Under the pieces are notes generated by a model. The model did not search any database, was not told the origin of the DNA, and saw only the letters and a program-made list of their open reading frames with translations. Below, one piece after another: positions 44,260 to 54,659 of a DNA stretch of 64,000 nucleotides. The position numbers were made by a program, and so were the translations under genes. Origin of the DNA: Acanthosepion lycidas (Eukaryota > Mollusca > Cephalopoda > Sepiida > Sepiidae); NCBI GenBank assembly GCA_963932145.1, contig OZ010595.1, positions 91,967,471 to 92,031,470 of the forward strand, in the 5' to 3' direction. Each line of letters begins with the position of its first letter. Positions within the stretch are counted from its first letter, which is position 1.

Positions 44260-46560
44260 ATCTTCCGGAAAACAATAACCAAAAAAGCCTAAAAATTCTT
44301 TGCCACCAAAATTTCTTATTTCTATTGGTACTTCAGCATTTTTTTTATTCAGTTGATATTAAGTGGGCAGGTGGAGGGGGTGGATGTGCTGAGAAAGTCA
44401 AATACTAAAATTGGTTGACGTGAAACCATTGCCACAAGAACGTTTTTTTGTTACATCCTGTTGAGATGGAGACTAAGGAGAAGGTAAAATCAATTCTTAT
44501 AATCAAAACCAATCTTGTGATTTCTCCAGGAAGAATAATTGTTCCAGTTTTTAGATTTACCATAATTTCCTGAAGACAATATTTATTTATTTATTTTACT
44601 TACTTTATATTTGTTTTATTTTTTGATGTTTCAGCTGATATAGACTTTGACCTTCAAAACAATTTCAAGGGCCAAGTCTGGGATTAATCTATATTTAAAA
44701 TAAATCATTTTTAATAATTATGCTTTTAAATATATGTGTGTGTAGCTGTTTTCATTAAATTCAGCATAATCGAGATGGTATTAGCTAATATTTTCTGGAA
44801 GCACTAAAAAGTTCTCAAACTGAATAAAAGTGAGTGTGTGTTTCATATTTGCTATATTTATGGTGGAAGTGTGCCCAGAATTGTAAGTAGAGCATTTATA
44901 GCTGTAGGCAGTGTAGACATGGGAATCAACACTGAATAGTGACTATCAATATCAGACTTTGTTCATTTATATAAATAATTGGGAGCATCAGTGTGTCACA
45001 CTTTTTAACTTTACACCTAGAGGTTGTAGGCTGATATATCATACCATTTTGGAATCAGGCGGACTCTATGAGTAAATTAATAACATTCTGGGTCAGATCC
45101 AGACCTGTAATCCTAAAATTTTGGATTTGGATTCCCAAGTGTGATTGTTTTCAGTGATTTTTGGCAACAAATTTGGTACAATAATTTTATAACTTGGATA
45201 AATTTGGGAATAATTGAAATTAATTGCAAAATCTAGTGAAAGTCACCCATGAAATAATAATTGTTGGTGCTGAAAGTAAGAACTGATGTACATCAAATTG
45301 TCTTTAATTTAAGTGGAGACAGAAGAATTATCGTTGAACTTTTAAAAGGTAAGCTTAAATATTAATGCAATACTTAAATGCAGCAATCAATTTTTTGGAT
45401 TTTTCTGTAGTCTATTGCCTATCATATACAGTAGTAGTATGCCTTGCAAAAAGAAATCACTGCCAATAGATGACCAGATTGCAATCAAAAGAGTCAAGGC
45501 TGCAGTGAGGAAAAGAAAGTCTTGAGCAAATGAAAACCCAAATCAAACAGCAGCCAAAAGTGCTTTCACTGTTAAGAATATGGAAGGACTTGGGGATTCT
45601 CAAACTCCTGAACAAGCCAATGGCCCAATCAAGAACCCTCCTCAAGAGCTAGGTTAACTGCCGTCTGATAGGGTAGCTTTTAAGCTAGTATATAAATAAA
45701 TAAAAGGTTTGTAATCGTATGACTTATTTATACAGTCACTTTCAACCTGGTGAAATTATTTTGCTCTTTAAAGAAAATTGGTTTTACTATTCTCCTTTAT
45801 TTTTCACCTGATTATGTATTTTGAAGACAAGACCTAAAATAAAAAATCCAACCTATCATAAGTGACTAATTCTACATTCAGCTGTGCCATAAAAAATGAT
45901 GGCAAAATTAAAGTAATTTCTGCAATTGCAGACTGCGTTGATGAAATATCAAGAAAACATTTTCTTGCTCAACCAGTATTGTAGCAATCAAAACTGACGG
46001 GATTACTTGTGAATCAGGAGTTGATCTCTTGGCTCAGTGCAGTATCTGTGCGCACTATATAATTCACTCTATTGCTAGATGTTACCTTGCAATCTAAAGA
46101 ATTCTGCATTTCATGTCATTGAAAATAAAAATAATAAAAGAACCTTAAGCAGAAAGAAACTAAATAAAATGTAATATATTGCTCAACTTTATTGCTCTCA
46201 TAATATCAAGTGGAGTGTATCTGTGTTACCATTAACAATGGAATATCACATTATCTGAAATAAAAGATCAGGTGCATGACTAATAAACAACAAAGTCACA
46301 TATTACAGAAAAAAAATTCTTCTGTATTTTCAAAGAGAGAAAAAATAAAAACTTATTCAATATCACTTACACAGATATTCTTTATGAGAAGGGAAATTTT
46401 TGAAAAAATAGAAATTGATTGAAATTCTGTTGATTCTTGAAAGGAAGTGGTAAGCAGGAATGATGAAGGACTAACAAAAAATTCAAAATTTTATGCCACT
46501 CAGGCTCAACCCTTCATTGTATATACATAGCATTTCAAAAAATCATTTCATTAGAAACAG
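44260..46560. other. No gene recognised; one decayed ORF-like patch
   Basis: At 45439-45657 a plus-strand frame with one stop reads 'MPCKKKSLPIDDQIAIKRVK', then 'AAVRKRKS', and ends 'GPIKNPPQELG'. It looks like a former coding segment, basic and then Pro/Gln-rich, but I cannot name it. Otherwise AT-rich and featureless. Confidence 0.4.
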
Positions 46561-46572
46561 AGTACTGGACTT

Positions 46573-47355
46573 ATATAATACTAGCAACAACGCCCAGGGT
46601 TGCCCGTGCATGATTCAAGAATTGTACAGCTCATACAGCAATCGCTATCACTTGACTTCAAATATTTTTGCCCTTCCTTGCCTTTAAAGGAGTGCCCTTT
46701 GCTGTGCTGATGTTGCTACATGCCTTACTTCTTGCCTATCTCACAATGCAAATTTTTTCTAACCTTTATACTAAACATTAAATCTGTTACAAAAAAAAGA
46801 ACTAAACAAAATGAAGACAAAATGGTCAGCTTTAAAAAAGGACTCGTAACTGGAAAAATCGAATGAAAAAAGAATGTTAACAACAAATACTTTTTCACAC
46901 CTAATGCAGTTCTGCAGAATCAGAATCAATGTTGAGTTTAAGCAAGTGAATGAGCCAATTGGAGTAAAGTGCCATGCAGATTTAAATTTTTCCCACTTGT
47001 GATGAATGCAGCTAGTGATTTTTTTTTGCATGCTAGCATGCTAGTTAACATTCGTGTCAGTCAGCTGTTGGCTCTCACGCTGGCCAATAGAATCTTCCTG
47101 CTTATTCGTGGCAGCCAGCTATAGGTTCTCACTCTGGCCAGTAGAAAATGACCGCAAACTACATGAAAACTGCCATGGAAGTATGAAAAAAAATCGATTA
47201 TTTCCACTATCGATGGGAGTTAGGAAATGCAATGTCAGTCTTGTCCTTCCTGCTAACTTGGAGCATGTGCATGTAAATTTTGGTGCAAATCTGTCGAAAA
47301 TTGCGGTCGTGCATTCATTACACATACACACATCCTGCCTTTTATAGACAGAGAT
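46573..47355 (+). mobile_element. Dispersed repeat of the 'TACTAGC...CGTTGCCCG' type
   Basis: It begins with ATACTAGCAACAACGCCC, then AGGGTTGCCCGTGC, and ends near 'TTGGTGCAAATCTGTCGAAA', 'CATACACACATCCTGCC' and 'TTTTATAGACAGAGAT'. Elements with this start (near-consensus ACCCGGCGTTGCCCG) and this type of 3' text are familiar from many invertebrate genomes; the class is uncertain to me. The interior 47050-47150 has a short direct duplication (GCAGCCAGCTATAGGTTCTC against GTCAGCTGTTGGCTCTC). Confidence 0.45.
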
Positions 47356-47370
47356 CAGTCCTCCTATATA

Positions 47371-47447
47371 TTAGGTTGGTGCAAAAATAATGTCGTTTTC
47401 TCACATAGTAACATATGTGAGAAAACGACATTTTTGCACCAACCTAA
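47371..47447. mobile_element. mariner hairpin MITE (copy 8) with known empty site
   Basis: 77 bp, TA-flanked. The right arm lacks TTAT before TTTTTGC. The sequence across the junction without the MITE, CTCCTATATA + GCAGTAAATG, exists uninterrupted at 63014-63033 in another copy of LINE family C, so the insertion is demonstrated within the window. Confidence 0.97.
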
Positions 47448-47452
47448 TAGCA

Positions 47453-47860
47453 GTAAATGCAGAACAACCTCCTCACAGATGAAGAAAAGACTTAAACCAA
47501 CAAAAATGTGGTTCTACAGAAGGATGCTGAGGATACCATGGACTGAGCATATAAGTTTTAGAAAATGAAAACAAAAAGAACACTTATACTTAACATCAGA
47601 AAGAGATAGTTGAAATTTCACATAATGAGGAAAGAAAGCTTGAAAAATTTGGCACTCACAGGACAGATTTACGTAAGAGACAGTGGAAAACATTGCATAA
47701 CCTGACAAGTTGGCATAAGTGGACGGCAGAACAGGATCTAAGAGAGATAGCAAAAATGCGACATTTATTAAGAGCTATAAAGGATAGGAAGTTGTGGAGA
47801 GCCATGATTGCAACAAACATCATGTAGGAGCATGCCTCATACTAGAAGAAAACCTTGATT
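47453..47860 (+). mobile_element. LINE family C 3' end
   Basis: The plus strand keeps 'WFYRRMLRIPWTEH' (near 47508-47550), 'RKR' and 'GLGH'-like remnants, and 'AKMRHLLRAIKDRKLWRAMI' at 47750-47810. 3' end 'CATCATGTAGGAGCATG'. MITE copy 8 sits at its 5' edge. Confidence 0.75.
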
Positions 47861-47869
47861 TGACTTTGC

Positions 47870-48540
47870 AAAGAATGAGGAATTTAAGGAAGATATGTTT
47901 TTAAAAAGTATCATTGAACTGTTAAATATCAAAGCCAAGACAATGTTGATATCAAAAACAGCACACTGTCATTTATGTTTGCATCAATTGACATCTTCAG
48001 CTACAATTTCAAATTACAAGCATCTACCATCACTTTAGTGTATAATGATAAAAAAAAGTAAAAAACAATAAGAAAATTATATATTTGAAGACAGATTATT
48101 TTACAGAAGACATAAATATAATGCTTTATTGCATAATTGAAAAAGGTCGCTATATCTCAATAGAGAAGGTCAAATGTGTTATCTTATAAATGAAGAACAT
48201 CATAGATCTGCTCTAATATTTAATGAAAATATGTTAGATTGAGAAATTTTCATATGCCATTTTTTTTTTTAATTTATGCAAAAATGCAATGACAAAGTGG
48301 TGGGCTGAAATGTTTGCAGTTTCACTTCCTGAAATTTAATCAAATATTTATCTATATAAGTAAATAAATATCTAAGTATTTAGAGAATCTTGATAAAATC
48401 CAAAGAAGAATTTGCAATGTTATCAGTCTTGACCTGGCTTCAGTCACTTTCACTCCGCCATAGCATAGATTTCCTCTGCCTTTTCTATATATATTTTCTT
48501 TGGTACTTAGACTTTATGAATTTAAATTTGCTTATATGCA
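47870..48540. other. No gene recognised
   Basis: AT-rich unassigned sequence. Confidence 0.4.
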
Positions 48541-48545
48541 CACAC

Positions 48546-48656
48546 ACTATATATATATATATATATATATACACCCATTGTGGATTGAACTCATTACTCA
48601 GTCATAATTGTTCTAGTGAGACAAGCTTGCTAATCATTACACCACCTCAAGGTGGC

Positions 48657-48700
<44 letters not shown>
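48546..48700. repeat. (AT)n - tRNA-like - (CA)n(TA)n
   Basis: Two microsatellites (48547-48572 and 48657-48700) flank the tRNA-like sequence described next. Confidence 0.9.
48580..48660 (-). pseudogene. tRNA-like sequence (SINE head), copy 1
   Basis: The minus strand reads GGTGGTGTAATGATTAGCAA (box A-like) and ATGAGTTCAATCC (box B-like). It is similar to 52056-52141. No SINE body is recognised next to it because microsatellites begin at both edges. Confidence 0.6.
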
Positions 48701-48703
<3 letters not shown>

Positions 48704-48974
48704 AAATATACTTTTATGGGATAAAGTGCTCAATATCAGTGATAGAGCATATATGAATATACATGAAAACAGCCTGTCACCTCTAAGTGTTGACTTCAAT
48801 GTTCACTTTTATATTAATATGCATATATCTCTTCTTGGTATTCTCCTGCCTGTTCATCCACTATAGCCCACAGGAATCACTTCTTCCAGCTACACCAAAG
48901 CAATAGGTCTAATTATAACAGAATCCTCTTTGTAAGTGCCTGTAAAGAATAAGTGTATCCTCAAAGAGGCAAAG

Positions 48975-49400
48975 TCACTATTTATTGATAGAATGAGACA
49001 CCATAGAGCCACTCACAAATTTAGTTCTGGAGATTATTGGTGGCTCTGCAAGAGTACACTGAACAAGAGCAAGTACACAGTCCGTCCCCTCTTCAAGTTT
49101 TGACTTCTGCAGATAAAGCAGAATTGCTTGGAAATTCTCTTCCAACTCCACTCTCAACTCACCTGGATTATCTCTGCCCCCACCAGAACAATGTCTCTAC
49201 TGAGTGACATAACTACATCCATGATTTCTGATATTTCTAAACTAGAGCCACACAAAGCTTCTTACTTTCTAGCTTGCTGGAAGTCCTCCTCTGTCAATCT
49301 GGCCAAAAATCATCATGGACTTATCTTGATAATCAAGAAAACTCTTTTAAAGATTCCATAGCTGGAGAATGTATGTAGTAACACCCTATGCTACACCTTA
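48975..49400 (+). pseudogene. Non-LTR retrotransposon pol fragment
   Basis: Across frame slips the plus strand reads 'FIDRMRHHRATHKFSSGDYW', 'WLCKSTLNKSKYTVRPL', 'LTSADKAELLGNSLPTPLST' and 'FLACWKSSSV'. This order corresponds to the region between endonuclease and reverse transcriptase in CR1/Jockey-like elements (typical 'FWxICKxxLNKSKSxxPPL', 'ADKAELFAxxFAxNSTL', 'FPSCWKxSSVVPVFKN'). It ends before the catalytic RT motifs. Confidence 0.7.
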
Positions 49401-49410
49401 TCAAAGACTT

Positions 49411-49411
49411 T

Positions 49412-49443
<32 letters not shown>
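49411..49443. repeat. (AT)n microsatellite
   Basis: About 32 bp of AT. Confidence 0.95.
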
Positions 49444-49448
<5 letters not shown>

Positions 49449-49780
49449 GTAATTGTATATATATTGTTGTTGGGTAATTGAATGACAAAGTAGAAAAATT
49501 CCATGTATCTCATTTCATTCCCTAAAAAGAACTTCATTAAACTAAAATAATGGTATTATTCACCCAACATTATTCTGATATTTAGAACTTTGTATATTGT
49601 ATTCTCCACACCCACCCACTAACAAAATAATAAATAAGTTTGTGACTGTGTCTTTACTAATCTTTCATTTTATTTGTGTAAAGTCACCATTATAAGGTTT
49701 TAATTTATTAGTAATGGTTTTTGAATGAATTCATAAGATTAACTTGCTAACCAATGTGTTATTGTTGATGTCTAAGGCAG

Positions 49781-50072
49781 GCTTTTATTCCCCACAAAAA
49801 AATTTACTGAATTATGGAATGAAGTGTCGGTGCAAGTTGATTTTCTTACTGAAAAGAAAATTCTTGGAATGATTTACATTTATGGTGCCATCCAATTTGA
49901 CACACATAGAGCCGACTGTGATACTGAAAGTGAAGAATACGGTTCGTATTTGGCACTTGAGTATTCACCACTCAGAGAAACAATTCAAGAAAGTTGTCAG
50001 CTTTTAATAAGCAGATTAACTTCCAACGACATGGAGATGACAATCGCTGTCGTTTCATTTGGTCATGCCTGA
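49781..50072 (+). CDS. Candidate terminal exon of an unrecognised gene
   Basis: A branch-point-like CTAAC (49747) and 'TGTTATTGTTGATGTCTAAG' lead to an acceptor AG at 49779-49780. From 49782 the frame stays open to a TGA at 50070-50072. The peptide begins about 'LLFPTKKFTELWNEVSVQ', continues 'VDFLTEKKILGMIYIYGAIQ' and ends 'MTIAVVSFGHA'. Codon choice is less biased to A/T than the chance frames nearby, and the residues are balanced, with no low complexity. A TC-rich, AT-rich stretch that could be a 3' UTR follows. I do not recognise the protein; an ancient pseudogene or chance frame is possible. Confidence 0.4.
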
Positions 50073-50074
50073 AA

Positions 50075-50580
50075 TCATTGTCAGTTTTCAAGATGCTGCT
50101 GTTCAGAGTTTAACATTCCAGCCTTAGATACAAACAGAGGATTGATTATTTTGTTTTTTTTTCTTTTCATTTGCCACCATTCTCTCTCTTCTCATCTCTC
50201 TCTTGCAATCCCTGTCATTTCAAAGGGACCTCTTTAAAAGAATTCCAGGCACTCTGTGTAATATAATGCCTTCCTTAATATTCACCATTGTGTGATAAGA
50301 GCTTGTGCATTGATTCTGAATGGGGTATCAGGTTCCTGTAGCTTAAGTCATCAGCACAGGTTGCATCTGAGGAATTTCCCATGTTTTATAGAGTCTGTGT
50401 AATGTTACCATTTCCATTTCAAATCCAGAAGTGGCGCTGTTTCTTCAAATTGCATCTTATCTTTGTCAAGCATATTCTTCATAAAAGGTAGTCAAAAAAA
50501 ACAAAAAAACAAGAAATGGTGCTATATGTTTGCAAATTGTTTATTTATCCTGAACCCTTAATTTTGCCTCAAATAACACA
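50075..50580. other. No gene recognised; possible 3' UTR
   Basis: Not visibly repetitive. If the preceding exon is real, this would be its 3' UTR; no strong poly(A) signal is evident before the next hairpin element. Confidence 0.3.
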
Positions 50581-50584
50581 CGCA

Positions 50585-50617
50585 TATATATATATACACA
50601 CACACAAACATATATAC
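50585..50617. repeat. (TA)n(CA)n microsatellite
   Basis: Interrupted TA and CA runs directly before a hairpin element. Confidence 0.85.
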
Positions 50618-50620
50618 ACA

Positions 50621-50796
50621 CTTTATTTTAGGATATTACATCAAAAACATGGCAGAATTGCTACACAATTGCAGTTGTGTACGCATCTCATCAGGCAATA
50701 GTAATTTACAATCACCTGATGTGTTGTTTGTGCATCAAAACAAAACTGCATTTGTGTAGCATTTTTGACATGTTGATATAATATCCTAAAATAAAG
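50621..50796. mobile_element. Hairpin MITE, about 80-bp arms
   Basis: The left end CTTTATTTTAGGATATTACA pairs with the right end (complement CTTTATTTTAGGATATTATA). The arms include 'GCTACACAA' and 'TGCAGTT' and meet near 'CATCAGG'. A one-armed relative lies at 51402-51490. The ends resemble no superfamily I can name. Confidence 0.8.
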
Positions 50797-50815
50797 AATA
50801 TTGCTCTACTTTGTT

Positions 50816-50892
50816 TTAGGTTGGTGCAAAAATAATGTCGTTTTCTCAAAGTTGAAAGTCAAAAAAACAACATTATTTTTGCACCAACCTAA
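50816..50892. mobile_element. mariner hairpin MITE (copy 9), no TA duplication
   Basis: 77 bp. The flanks are TT and GG instead of TA, the only copy of the twelve without the TA pair. The loop is reduced to 'CAAAGTTGAAAG' and pairing inside is weaker (TCGTTTTCTC against AAAAAAACAAC). Confidence 0.9.
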
Positions 50893-50963
50893 GGCCTCTT
50901 TTAAATTAAATGTTATGAACATTGGAATTGTACTCTATTCATTATCATCTTACATTTTTTATT

Positions 50964-50965
<2 letters not shown>

Positions 50966-51027
<62 letters not shown>
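50966..51027. repeat. (AT)n microsatellite, about 60 bp
   Basis: Pure AT run immediately before the third 5S-headed SINE. Confidence 0.97.
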
Positions 51028-51033
<6 letters not shown>

Positions 51034-51035
51034 AA

Positions 51036-51395
51036 CAATGGTTCTTGTACAATTACCGAAGTTAAGCTTAACATTGAGCTTGGTCAGTCCCTAGATGGGT
51101 GACCAATTTTCTGGGAGCTTGTAAGTGTGGGTAGTGTAATGGATAAGAGAGAGTTAGGCAGTGTAAGTGTGGGTGGTGCAACTGAAAATTGAAGAGTTGA
51201 ATTTCAAATTCCAGTTAGGCGTGTTATAGTTACTTACATCCAAACACTTGGGAAAGGTGATTCCACCTCTTCTCTCCCCCATATATAGGTGAATTAGTAA
51301 AATTGTACCAGTAATTAGTTTTTTATCTCAAAAAAATATTCTTATAATGTAAAAATATTTTCTGCCTTTAACCTAGAACAGGTTGATAACCCATA
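51036..51395 (+). mobile_element. Composite 5S rRNA-tRNA SINE
   Basis: 5S-like text 'GGTTCTTGTACAATTACC', 'GAAGTTAAGCTTAACATTG' and 'CCCTAGATGGGTGACC' leads into a tRNA-like module whose box A region is duplicated ('TGTGGGTAGTGTAATGGATA' and 'TGTGGGTGGTGCAACTG'). Box B-like GAGTTGAATTTCAAATTCC follows, then the shared body and tail ('AATATTTTCTGCCTTTAACC', 'GGTTGATAACCC'). The 5' end of the 5S part is missing; the (AT)n tract starts instead. Confidence 0.85.
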
Positions 51396-51401
51396 AAAAC
51401 A

Positions 51402-51490
51402 AAGTTATTTTAGGATATTAAAACAAAAACATGTTAAAAATCACTGCACAATGGCAAGTATGTTTCAACACTACAAACGTGTTTCCTCAG
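51402..51490. mobile_element. Single arm of the 50621 hairpin family
   Basis: 'TTATTTTAGGATATTAAAAC' and 'AAAACATGTTAAAAATCACT' match the arms of 50621-50796. It starts directly after the 5S SINE. Confidence 0.6.
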
Positions 51491-51499
51491 GCAATGGGA

Positions 51500-52050
51500 A
51501 ACTACTGGCAAACGAATGATAATTTACTTTCAAAAGCAGAATATTTCCTCCTTTTTCAAAAGAAAAAACAATTAAAAATAGGTTTGTGGGCTTTACTGTG
51601 ATTAACTTAATGAATGTGTCCTATGCTAAATTCAAACTCACTGAAAAAAATTTTTTAATATAGGTGATGACAAGAAGTTGTCAGCAAATAAATCCTAGAC
51701 AATTTCATTATTGACAGACACAAATGGTTATGTTATTTTATAGATGTATATATAAGTCTGGTATTCAACTTTCCTAAAAAGTAAATGTGAAAAAGGGAAG
51801 GAGGTAATTTAACAAATGCTAACTAGTTTTATGCTCAGTCAGCTTCCTGTGTAAAATTTTGTGGTTGATAAATAAAAGGCCACTTTACGAAACTGGTAAA
51901 TAATTTAACCATTAAAAAATAACTGATCATAAATACAAAACTACTTTCACAAATTAATATGCAACTGTTAAGTAAAGAGCTAACTAAACACCTGCGCATC
52001 CACATAACAATTTTCCGAGCATGGCTTAAATGTTGCACGAGGCCAAAAGT
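51500..52050. other. No gene recognised
   Basis: Unassigned AT-rich sequence. Confidence 0.4.
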
Positions 52051-52055
52051 TGGGG

Positions 52056-52141
52056 ACACTTAGTGAGCATCGAACTCACTAATCAGTAGTAACTGTTCTA
52101 TTGGGACAAGCTTGCTAACCATTACACCACGTCAAGGTGCC
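52056..52141 (-). pseudogene. tRNA-like sequence (SINE head), copy 2
   Basis: The minus strand reads CTTGACGTGGTGTAATGGTT (box A-like) and a T-arm with a perfect 5-bp stem around TTCGATG (GTGAG/CTCAC). The acceptor ends pair only partly. The extra bases between box A and box B exceed a standard type I tRNA. It is close to 48580-48660. Confidence 0.6.
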
Positions 52142-52334
52142 CAAAACCTGTACATTAAGATGTTAATAATACTAACTAAACATCAATACAGAACTATATT
52201 AAATCAAAATGAATCTTACAAATAGAATAGTAAGCCACATAAGGTGCACAACATTTCATCTACTGATTATTACTATAAGAAAAAGTATTATCAAATTCAA
52301 AGTTTAAACATATTGTAAGGTAAAAGGTAGACTA

Positions 52335-54190
52335 TGCCTACAATTTACAGTCAATTCACTTCTTTGGTTTATTAAGGATATCACTGATATTACCCAGCCA
52401 AGGAAGGTGCAGGTACAGAGGATATCTTTGTACTATAGCAGGTTTGATTTTATTGAACTCAGCAATTTTATTCTTCATTATTGAATGAACAATGCCCAAT
52501 GGAGAGGCATTGTTACAGAGAGTAGTGGTAATGAATCTAAGTTCATCATGCAACTTAATCTTAAAACAGATCATAAGAGCCCTATGGGTAAGGGTTTTAA
52601 TAAAATTAATTTTATGGGGAAAAAAAAAAGAATTCCAATGTCTATATAAACCAGTAAATGTTAGTTCATGATAAACAGATGTAACAAAACCCAATGAGGA
52701 TCTGCTGACCAAAACATCTAGAAAGAGAGGAGAAGAATCAGCCTTCTTTTCTTGTGTAAATTTTAAAGCTAGATGCATATTATTAAGGGATGAAAGAAAA
52801 TGGTCTGTTTCAATCTCGTTGTCAAAGAGACAAAAAGTGTTATCAACATAATGAACGTAAACATCAGGTTTATTAGGTTTCAATAACATACTCTCTTTGT
52901 GGAATCGAACAAAGATATTTGCTGAAATGGGTCCCAAGGGGGAACCCATCAAAACACCATCAGCAATAACAGGAGGAGACAACTGACTATGATATAGGGC
53001 ATCAGTACCATATATTGATAGTCTCAGCAAGTGGAACATAGATAAATAAACTGGAAATATCATAGGAAGACACAAATTTATCCATCGACGAATAACACTG
53101 CATAGAATGAGAGAATTCAAATGAATGTTTAATACAGGCAGAGTTATATTGTTCCAAAACTGGCTGTAATATAGTAGAAAACCATTTAGCCACACCATGT
53201 TGGGAAGACCCTATCATTGATAGGTATCAATGGAACCCCAACTTTATGAGTTTTGGGTAAACCATGGAGACAAGTATGAATGGAACCCAAGGGTCTAATT
53301 AAATTATTAGGTTGGTGCAAAAATAGTCGTTTTCTCACATATGTTACTATGTGAGAAAACGACATTATTTTTTTGCACCAACCTAATAGAAATGTCAGTG
53401 GGCAATTTCCCACTTTTAACCCACTTAACTTGGAACTTAGCCTCAATAGATAACATAGAATAAAATTTATCTTTTGGGTCTAACTGGACAAATTTAGAGG
53501 AATCCCCAAGCATAGTCATCATCTTGTTAACAATCGTGATAATCAAGAATGACAACACTAAAGCCTTTATCAGGTTTTGTAATCACCAAAGATTTATTAT
53601 TACAAAGTACTTTGATTGCCCAATATTGTTCCCTGTTCCACTTTGATTCATTATGAGAAACAGGAGTACCTGCATAGGAATGTGCTATATTGTTTAGCTT
53701 TGCTTTAAAGGTCACTGAACTTGCTAACAGATTCAGGTTGAAGCTTGGCTAGCTGAGCAAACAAAACCTCAAACTCTGAATAAACTTCCTCTTGCTTAAT
53801 ATGCAAGGGCGGGGGAACATAAAAATCTAATCCATGTGAGAGAATTAATAATTCTAACGTGAACAATTGATATGAAGAAAGGCTCAGAACATTCTGACTA
53901 ATAACAAATGTATTGCAAATTAAATGTTTCAACTTATTCTGATGCTTAATCGCAAGTGGAGAAAGACTGCAGTCATCAGTAAGTGCAGCATAACAGACAA
54001 AACGAATTCTATCAAAATAGGAAAGTAAGTTGATTGTATTACTCCATAATTGATAATATTTCTTATATAATTTGACAAGACTATAAGACAGGTTAGATAT
54101 GAAGTTCTTAATAAATGCCTCTTCAATTTTCTGTCCTGGATGTAAATTAGCCCTATTTGTTCTAAAGCTAATAAAAAGGGGTATATAATT
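52335..54190 (-). pseudogene. Penelope-like retrotransposon, reverse transcriptase pseudogene
   Basis: On minus, domains appear in order. The N-terminal region has 'CYAALTDDCSLSPLAIKHQN', 'NVLSLSSYQLFTLELL' and 'HGLDFYVPPP' (54185-53710). RT follows with 'NKSLVITKPDKGFSVVIL' (53590-53535), 'HTCLHGLPKTHKVGVPLIPI' (about 53275-53220), motif A 'SSYDISSLFIYVPLAETI', motif B 'GVLMGSPLGPISANIF', motif C 'YVHYVDNTF' (52868-52842) and 'FLDVLVSR', 'FTGLYRHW', 'LYLHLPWLG'. Motif C reads YVDN where active enzymes have YVDD. At least three frame changes and a MITE insertion break it. No GIY-YIG domain is seen downstream, so it is 3'-truncated or lacked one. Confidence 0.85.
53307..53386. mobile_element. 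mariner hairpin MITE (copy 10), nested in the Penelope-like element
   Basis: 80 bp, TA-flanked. The left arm has lost bases (AAAAATAGTCG) and the right arm gained TT. It splits the RT between 'GKLPTDIS' and 'IRPLGSIHTC', so it inserted after that copy landed. Confidence 0.95.
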
Positions 54191-54199
54191 TGTTAGTCA

Positions 54200-54335
54200 A
54201 GCACAAATGAAAAAAGGACTTGTTATCTGAGGCAGTTCTGATTTTACTTTTGACTTTTAACAAAAAATTTCATCGACTGATTAAGTCAGATTTGTACCTT
54301 GTCTTAAAATATTTAAAGATATGGTTTATAGTACA
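54200..54335. other. 5' flank of the Penelope-like pseudogene
   Basis: AT-rich; no promoter or ribozyme signature recognised. Confidence 0.35.
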
Positions 54336-54339
54336 AAAT

Positions 54340-54657
54340 TTTATGACTGCCAGGAAAAGACAAAATTTATTTTTATTACCACTCATGATGATAATAGATA
54401 AGTTAAACTGAAAAACGGGCGAGCTAACCGGTTTCAAACCTCACTCAATAGAGCAATATTTTTCTCCCCCCCCAACCTATATTTATTGTCCATCTCTTTT
54501 TAGTGATAATTCTATTTAATTTATTAACTTTGATCTAGCTCTGTTGAGCAAGGTTTGAAACTGGTTGGCTAGCCCTGTTTTTCAGTTTTGCTTTTTATCT
54601 CTTATCTTCATGAGTGGCAATAAAAATAAATTTTGTCTTTTCATGGTGGTCATATAA
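54340..54657. repeat. Large inverted repeat, arms about 115 bp
   Basis: 'GGAAAAGACAAAATTTATTT', 'ACCACTCATGATGATA', 'CTGAAAAACGGGCGAGCTAA' and 'GGTTTCAAACC' on the left are mirrored on the right ('GGTTTGAAACTGGTTGGCTA', 'GCCCTGTTTTTCAG', 'AAATTTTGTCTTTTCATGG'). The arms (54340-54454 and 54538-54657) are roughly 80% alike, with an 83-bp spacer. It lies about 150 bp upstream of the Penelope-like pseudogene. It may be a foldback element or terminal structure. Confidence 0.85.
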
Positions 54658-54659
54658 AT

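Noticed and set aside
44009..44408. K/N/Q-rich plus frames of 89-129 codons and F-rich minus frames
   Set aside because: Low-complexity (A)nC tract read in several frames; no start context or domain.
47054..47347. 97-codon plus-strand frame
   Set aside because: Lies within the dispersed repeat at 46573-47355; no domain recognised.
50801..51028. Plus frame with 'LGWCKNNVVF' and a YI-rich end
   Set aside because: Translation of a MITE and an (AT)n tract; the same peptide appears wherever the MITE is read in that frame.
54340..54657. Hammerhead ribozyme
   Set aside because: GAAAC-like text is present, but no CUGANGA partner in the right place on either strand.
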